Shown in pieces: positions 57,405 through 64,000 of a stretch of DNA of 64,000 nucleotides. The position numbers and the translations under genes are program-made. The notes under the pieces were generated by a model that did not search any database, was not told where the DNA came from, and saw only the letters and a list, made by a program, of their open reading frames with translations. The first letter of the stretch is position 1. Each line of letters opens with the position of its first letter. This stretch comes from Guillardia theta CCMP2712. Lineage: Eukaryota > Cryptophyceae > Pyrenomonadales > Geminigeraceae. Where the stretch lies: positions 21,001-85,000 of the forward strand of contig NW_005434663.1 of NCBI RefSeq assembly GCF_000315625.1. The letters are read 5' to 3'.

Positions 57405-59642
57405 TTCTTAAGACAAACCTTGACAAAGTTCATTTTCAACATTTGTGATAGACGACTGTAGACATGTAGTAAGGTGCTTGTTTGTTTTTGAGTGATATGT
57501 GCACACAACACTACAAGGTGGGATGAATAAAAAAGATAAATTGTGCAGCCGCAATGCCACAGCATCAAGCAAGCGGAATACATCCATGCTAATAAATGCA
57601 TTTCTGAAGCTAAATCCTTGCATGTGCCAAACACCAATCTACTGTACGTCACATTGCGAAAGGCTTGTGAGAGATCCTGCGAATATGCTTGTGGGCGATC
57701 TTGCTGAGATTCTTTTCGTTGTTTTTATTGAACATGTGAACATGTACAATCTATGTAGTAGGTAAAGGAGGATTTCGTACTGGACAGCCAGCACACGTTT
57801 GTTACCACTGGGTAAGTTGATAAGAGAACACAAGGAGAGTTACTTGGAAGAATTCAACCGATGGTTGACAGCTAGAATACAAACAATAATCAAGCTCCAC
57901 TTGAAAACGATAGCAAGGATCGACTTCAGTCCACAGGGGGCATTGGGGGTCCTTCGTCATTGTTTGGGCCATCTCTGGATGGCTTGCCCTGCAACTGCTA
58001 TAAGAACTCAACAATTTTCGAGTTATGACGCGTACCGGAGGAAGTGCCCGCTGTCGGGTATTCATCCTCTGAAGCATGCTGAACATGAAGAACAGCAGCG
58101 GAAGGGCCATAAAACCAGCGAGGAGGAACGTGTCAGAATCGAATGGGTCGCTCTCTTGGCCAGGTATCTGATGCAGAGGGTCTGCCACCAACAATCATCC
58201 GTCAATTTATTCACACGTGCTTGCATGCTTTGACAAGAAGACCAATCGACATCACAAAGATAAACTCTCACCTTCGCTACATTCCCCGTTGGCACAGTAG
58301 CGATAGCGCTGCAGCTGTAGTGAATGTTCAGTATATCATATTAATTGTAATGTCGATGACATCTCGGGAATTCACCAAATGACAAAAACCCACCTGTCTT
58401 GCAAGTTTGTCCCAGAAGGCTTGCATGTCGCCACAGCACATGCAACAAAGATCTTGCCAATTCATGGTTCTTTTAGATGAGAGATACACAGGTCCTTGAA
58501 CTCAAGATATAGGATGACAGAAATTCACCCGCTGCCCTTTATCTGTGTTCAGACCACTGGGGCACTGTGAACTGCCTGACGACTTTCCAGTTGCACCAGA
58601 ACCTGACCCTCCGTGCACCAGCCAACAAACGATGGCAGGCAACAAGCGAACCTGTGCCGATGAAGACAGGCAAGAGGAAGTGCGTCCAAGAGGAAGAACT
58701 GATGAGAAGCAAGGGGGCAAAGAAGAAAGACGAAGAGGATGAGGAAAGTGGAACGCGGCGCTTCCTCTGAAGACCTCCGGCTCCTCCCGCAGGGGGGTAG
58801 ACTTTGATTTCCGCTGGGGGTCTCAAGAGGAAGTTGGGGTGAAGGACCCGTACCAAATGGAGACCATGGTATCTTTTTGGGGTATCCTGAGGGGAATGTG
58901 AAATAGCATAGTGTCTCTAGAGGGAAAGTATCAAGGTATCAACAGTGTCTCATCATGAATGGCTCCCTACCCTTGTTTGGAAACATATGCAACCTGGTAT
59001 TGAAGAATGACCCACCCACAATCCCTATTTATTGTATAATTGACTAAACTAGTGTTGGAATATTCTATCATAGAATTTCTGTATTGTACTTTCTTGAAGA
59101 CCCACCCCCAAAAGGTACAATTAGGATCCATGTACCCCTGGTGGAATATTCTTGGCACTACTATCATCCCCAACTATCCTTACCCCAACTTACCAATCCT
59201 GGGAAGCCATATCCTACTCACACGCTGGGGAAAAGGAGGGGTACTGCGAATACCCTCACCCCACCTCTCCCAAACACTTGCAACATGACCCCTACCCCCT
59301 CTATTCAGAGGATGAAAGGGGGTAAAGAAACTATTTCCTTTTTATCGGCACATCCTGCTCCATCTCCTCCTGCTCCTCCTGCTCCTCCTGCTCCTCCTGC
59401 TCCTCCTGCTCCCTCTCTCTTCCTCTTCCTGCTCCTTTTTCTCCCTCCTGTTAAAATATTGTAAACGAAACAACTCGTTATTAAATTATTTTAAAAAATT
59501 TTAACGTTATATTTGTATAAAGAATGTCAATTTCGTAGTTTAACGTTATTTCTATGAAGCACCGCCGGGCCCGCCAGCTAGAGTCGCTCCGAGAGCCTCA
59601 ACCATGTCGGGGAGGTCGAGGAGGTGACGAGTAACAGAGAGG
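57405..59642. other. Unresolved stretch, possible minus-strand membrane protein, then TACCCC-type words
   Basis: At 57802-58330 the minus strand has protein-like sequence with one hydrophobic segment (TFLLAGFMALPLLFFMFSML), but I could not join its exons. Plus-strand frames at 58545-58770 are Lys/Glu-rich. 58790-58900 is G-rich (GGGGGT), and 58970-59330 carries CACCCC/TACCCC words. A (CTCCTG)n-like tract lies at 59363-59415, then an AT-rich stretch (59450-59550) just upstream of the DUF5703 gene. Confidence 0.45.
59363..59415. repeat. CTCCTG/CTCCTGCTC repeat
   Basis: Interrupted CTCCTG units in intergenic DNA, the same unit as found in the NEK intron. Confidence 0.85.
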
Positions 59643-62149
59643 ATGGGGTGTAGGAGGCGAGGATCGCACCAGATTGTCGCAATGGCGGCATTTGTGTTCA
59701 TGGCCTCAGGAGACACGACCAAGGTAGACGAGAAAGATAGAGAGAGGATGGACAAGCCCCATGAAAGGAGGAAATGGGAAACAAGAGTTGGGAGGGTCTG
59801 GGAAGGCGTGTATGACTTGAAGCACTCTGGTGCCGGCATGAGGGAGAGTGATTCAATACCAATTGGAAGTGGGGATGCAGCGGCAAATGTTTGGGTGGCT
59901 AACGATGGTACAATGATATTTCTGCTCGCAAAAAACGACGCATGGTCTGAAAATGGTCGGTTGTTAAAGTTGGGTGAAGTGAGGTTGCGCCTGCGGCCAA
60001 GCATGCTTCTAGCGAACATGAGGGCAAGATTGCATGTCAACAATGCTACAATTGTTGTCAAGCTCGATAGCGGGATTACCATCCAATCATGGTTTGATAT
60101 GACCGGAGGAGGGCTGCTGGTTCAAGTATGGGACCCGTCCTCTCAAACCGAGGTCGAGCTAACTTTGCACACGTGGAGAAGCAAACGACGACCATTTGAA
60201 GCTGGAGAGGAAGGGAGTGCGTCGGGAGCTAACTGCAGGCCTCGCTTCATCTACCCAGACGTGGTTGCCGATGACGAGAATGACGCGATCGTCTGGTTTC
60301 ACCGCAATGAGAATCGCTCGATTTACCGGGAGCTGCTGGAGAACGAGGCTCTTAGCAACATACCCGAGGCCAGGGATGCTCCCGATCCTCTTTTGAACCG
60401 CACATTCGGTGGCATCATATCGGGCAAGAGCTCTGTTGCCGGAGAGGGAAGGAAATCAGTGAGTTTCAAGAAGACTTCAAGGATCACCCTTGAGAGCTCC
60501 GTCAAGAGTTCTTACCATGAGATGAGAGCCTTCTTCCACACAGCCACAACGCGCTCGCCTCAGGAATGGGTCGATCGCGTCGTGAGCCTTCGCGCCAAGG
60601 GCGAGGAGGCAGAGGCTGGTTCAATCTCATTCGCCAATGATAGATGGTGGCGACACTTCTGGCTGCGATCATGGATTCAGCTCTGCACCGATGCAGAGCA
60701 TGCAGCCAACAGGTGCCCGGAGGAGAAGTTCGCGGTAGAGAGAGGATTCGTGCTCGAGCGCCTGCTGCACGCCCTGTCGTCTAGGGGAATGTTCCCGATC
60801 AAGTTTAACGGGAACTTGTTCACAGTGAAGGGAGACAAGTATGACCCCGATTACCGGCAATGGGGAGGCATGTACTGGTTCCAAAACACCCGCCTGCCGT
60901 ACTGGGGGATGATGGCGAGCGGGGATGGCGAGCTGATGCAGCCGTTCTTTGACATGTACTGGAAGAGCTGCCGCCTGCACAGGACGAGGGTCAAGACATG
61001 GTTCGGTCACAACGGCAGTTACATCCCCGAGACGATGCACTGGTGGGGGGCATATGGGGATGGCGACTACGGATGCTCACGTGAGAGGAGGCCGAGCTGG
61101 ATGATCCAGAGCTCGTACATTCGACATTACTACACTCCCAGCCTGGAGCTTGCTGTGATGGCGTGCGACTGGTACAAGCACACGAAGAGGGACCAATTCT
61201 TGAAAGATGTGTTGCTTCCCCTGAGCGATGACATCCTTACTTTCTTCGAACAACACTTTCCAACAGACCTCAACGGGATCTTCGTTCTCTCCCCCTCGCA
61301 GTCTTTGGAGACATACCAGAATGCTATCAACCCTCTCCCGGACTTGGCTGGTCTGCGGAGTTTGATTCAAGAGCTCTTGCAAATTCCGCACCAGTCAATC
61401 AGTGACGAGAAGCGGGAGTGGTGGGAGAATCTTCTTTCGAAGGTTCCAGACCTGCCTATTATGCCTGTACCGGACGAGACATGCTCGGTGCGCAATTACC
61501 AGGTCGACTTCTCTCTCAACGATGACGCAGGACAATACTCCATGCTCGCCCCTGCAGAAGCCTGGAGCCCAGTAACAAGGAACTACGAGAACCCTGCTCT
61601 CTATGCCGTGTTTCCTTTCCGCCTCTTCCAAATGGGAAAGGATCCTCCTCCTTCCCTCTCCTTCAACGTGGCTCTTCAGGCGTATGCTCGAAGGCCATTC
61701 CCGTGCAACCGTGGTTGGTGCCAGGACGCTGTTCATGCGGCGCACTTGGGTCTTGCGCATGACGCCATGAAGCTTGTGGTGCAGAGGTTCATGTCGACCA
61801 GCCTCTTCTTCCCCGCCTTCTGGACCATGTACTTTGACTACACCCCCGAAGTCGATACCGGAGCTGTTGCCAAGCTGGCCCTCCAGTCCATGCTCGTGCA
61901 GTACGATGGAGATAGCATCATGCTATTCCCTGCCTGGCCGAGGGAGTGGCCGGTGAGCTTCCGTCTACATGCTCCCGCAGAGACGGTGAGAACTTTCACA
62001 TGTCGGCTGTTCCGACTGACTCAGTGACTTGTTACGGTGATTGAACTTAGGTCGTCGAGGCCTCCTGCGTGGATGGAGTCGTCGAGCATCTTGTGGTCGA
62101 TCCGCCTCATCGCATCGCTGACATCACCTTTCCTGGTTCGTGTGCTTAG
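59643..62149 (+). CDS. DUF5703-type glycoside-hydrolase-like protein (exons 59643-61985, 62051-62149)
   Basis: 813 residues. The N-terminal half has the DUF5703 signature SIPIGSGDAAANVWV followed by NDGTMIFLLAKNDAWSEN and LLKLGEVRLRL. The C-terminal half is an (alpha/alpha) barrel-like region similar to GH95-type enzymes: WWRHFWLRSWIQL, FPIKFNGNLFTV, WGGMYWFQNTRLPYWGMM, DAGQYSMLAPAEAW and MLFPAWPREW. The last 32 residues, read across a 65-nt phase-0 intron (61986-62050), continue the conserved C-terminal domain (VDPPHRIADITFPG). Such proteins are best known from Bacteroidetes and Planctomycetes polysaccharide degraders. A short hydrophobic run (IVAMAAFVFMASG) after the start could be a weak signal peptide, and several N-glycosylation sequons occur. 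The substrate is unknown. The near-intronless structure and bacterial kinship suggest lateral transfer. Confidence 0.85.
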
Positions 62150-62690
62150 TTGAACCTCAGGTGATCGGACGCCGCTGACTGTCAGAGCCTACAGGAAGCT
62201 CGTGCCGCGCTGATCAATGACCGCGTCTGAGTCTGGCAGAGTTCACGCCGGGCCGCGGGCTGCGGCCAGTCACACGTCAGTGACTCGGAGTCTCCGAGCC
62301 TCGGAGGCTCAGCGGACGCATTCAATGATTTGAAGTTGAGTCAGGCTGACCGGGCCCGGGAGCCCGCCGGGCCGCCATCGAGTCACACCCGGGCCACTGG
62401 CCCACAGTACGGTCACCCGACATTCTGTCCACTGTCTTTTTTACTCAAGGTTAAGTTAAAATCAGTCCGGTTTCCATTCCATGAGGCTTTACTCAAGGTT
62501 AAGTTAAAACCAGTACGAGGACGGCCAGGAGCCTTGAATGGAGGAGACAGTACTAAAAGCCTGATAGTGCGAGAAGATCTTTAACTAAAAGATAGTGTAC
62601 TAGTAGTGAGCACCTCATAGAGTCGAGCCTCGGTCATTCCGGGCCGACGCCGGTCACTGACTTCATTGACCACCGGTAATTTTACAGTTC
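62150..62690. other. Intergenic GC-rich segment with short direct repeat
   Basis: 62220-62420 is rich in GGCCCGGG, CGGAGTCTCCG and GTCAC words, like 2880-3130 and 22840-23400. A 24-bp imperfect direct repeat beginning ACTCAAGGTTAAGTTAAAA lies at 62443-62466 and 62491-62514. No gene is seen. Confidence 0.8.
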
Positions 62691-64000
62691 TAAAGGGGGG
62701 TTGCCCTGCTATCTTTTTTTTTTTCACCACGGGTGCATCGTTTTATATCATACTGAGGGGTGGGGATGGTTTTACTGCTTCAAACTTGACAATGTACCTC
62801 ACAACTGATGGGGGTGGGGGTACCCACCCCGGGTAGAATCCTTTCTCCTTCCCGTCGTCTGGTGGGTTTGAAGGCGATAAAGGGATATATAGGGGTCCTT
62901 CTTGGATTATTTATTGGGAAAATGAGGGGTAGTGTAAAGTCAACCAGGGTGGGGGATAAAGATATTAGCTAGAGCACGGGTAGCAGAAAAGGTAGAGGGG
63001 TCAGGAAGAGGGTACTATTCCTATGATTCATGAGGGTCTGATTGCCAGAGGGTGGGGTCAAGGTCCGAATTGGGACATCAAAGTTAGTAGGTGGGGTGGT
63101 AAGGCGAGAAGCCGTAGAAGGAGGGGGGTAGAATTAGAATTTTGTTGGGGGTAGGGTAGTAAGAAGACTGGGGTAATCAGGAATTTTTTAATAGTTGTGC
63201 AGGGGGTAAAAGGGAAAAATAAGGGTGGGGTGATATTTATGGGGTGGGTGTTATTTTTTGTAGGGGTTGCGAGAATGTCCTTCAGACCTTGTACAGGGTG
63301 GATATGCTTTGCTGGGGTCATGACAAGGGTGGGTAGGGGTGGTATTCCGTGTGCTACAGTGTGGACCAGATGGGTAGGGCGTACAAGAATGTAAGTTTGT
63401 GGGTGGGGTGAATTCATATCCGCATATATCACGGAGGTCCTAGGTTTGGTGGGTTTCCATAGTATTAGATAATTGGGTGGGGTTATTTTGGTCGTGCCGT
63501 CCGGTGGTGTGGTTGATGAGTCGTGATTCGTGCAGGGGTTATATTAGTGATGTGGAAAAAAGGGGTCCATGACCAATTCAGTAGGGTAGGGGTAGAGAAC
63601 TGTAGCAGGTACCTGGGGTAGTATTGGAAACAGGGGTGTGTGAAGATTTAAGGGGGGTAGAGGTGAAGGGGTAGTTCCACGGGTTGGTCAGAGGGGGTGG
63701 AGGGTGATCGAATGGATCGGAGCAACTGAAATGAGATGGGTGGGAATGAAAGAAAGGAGGGGAAGGCGAGGGTGAGGGGACGCAGGAGGGAGAGAGGAAA
63801 TGAGGAGTAGGAGGAATTAAACAGCTTGAAGTTGCAGGAACATGCTGTGATTGAAGTGAATCTATGTTCTTGTTGCTCCTGCTCATCTTTCCATCGGACC
63901 GGAATTGATGTACCTGATCATATCGAAGATAACATGGAAGGGAGGGAAGGAAGACATAGAGGAGCAAAGACAGTTGAGTGATCAAAGCATGTCTTCCTTT
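62691..64000. other. G-rich GGGGTA-type intergenic tract to the window edge
   Basis: From 62691 to about 63710 the plus strand is dense in GGGGTA, GGGGTG and GGTGGG words. The only long open frames are antisense to these words and Pro/Thr-rich. At 63840-63985 the minus strand has a short signal-like start (MITQLSLLLYVFLPSLPCYL) that could be the edge of a gene, but it cannot be confirmed. Confidence 0.65.

Noticed and set aside
63058..63432. Minus-strand 124-codon frame at the right end
   Set aside because: It is antisense to the GGGGTA-type words and so Pro/Thr-rich; no domain or splice evidence.

Overview
This is a eukaryotic nuclear window, and I read it as coming from a photosynthetic cryptophyte (Guillardia-like). 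The deciding feature is a phycoerythrin alpha-subunit gene at 5165-5854 with a signal peptide, a transit peptide and a twin-arginine lumen signal; this subunit type is known only from cryptophytes. The malic-enzyme gene beside it also carries a presequence with the Phe-containing cleavage context used for import into red-alga-derived complex plastids. Most genes have short GT-AG introns, commonly 45-65 nt, and at least four introns appear to use a GC donor. Long intergenic tracts are made of GGGGTA/TACCCC-like words or of GGCC/GTCAC-rich sequence.

Left part (1-11.1 kb): fragments of one or two unidentified genes, a long TGCC microsatellite, nested hairpins, the phycoerythrin alpha gene, a plastid-type NADP-malic enzyme (11 exons), and, 28 bp tail-to-tail from it, a secreted EsV-1-7-type cysteine-repeat protein.

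Middle-left (11.1-25.7 kb): a small hypothetical secreted protein; a large chromatin regulator on the minus strand (three MBD-like repeats, FYRN, FYRC, HMG box, Tudor-like modules, DDT, WHIM, PHD; MBD9/BAZ2-like); OHCU decarboxylase of the urate pathway; an unidentified possibly thioredoxin-like gene; and a secreted multidomain protein joining Ig-like repeats and an EGF module to a TylF/MycF-type O-methyltransferase.

Middle (26.4-52.6 kb): an unidentified helical-repeat protein, a NEK6/7-like kinase, an alpha-carbonic-anhydrase homologue that has lost all three zinc histidines, and one 19.2 kb minus-strand gene for a complete dynein-heavy-chain-like protein. Its AAA1 catalytic motifs are degraded and its AAA4 P-loop is gone, while AAA2 and AAA3 keep theirs.

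Right part (52.6-64 kb): a Ser/His/Pro-rich hypothetical gene, a Crinkler/RHS-type NTPase with a nuclease-like C-terminal domain and a repeat-built coiled coil, a small Cys-containing gene, an unresolved stretch, and a glycoside-hydrolase-like (DUF5703) gene of bacterial type that has one intron near its 3' end. The window ends in about 1.8 kb of repeat-word intergenic DNA.

The genes do not form an operon or a visible pathway; neighbours are mostly convergent or divergent single units. Functional links are by compartment: phycoerythrin alpha and malic enzyme in the plastid; dynein-like protein, NEK kinase and the helical-repeat protein plausibly at cilia or the cytoskeleton. All exon assignments were made by eye from reading frames, splice-site dinucleotides and family motifs, without alignment tools.
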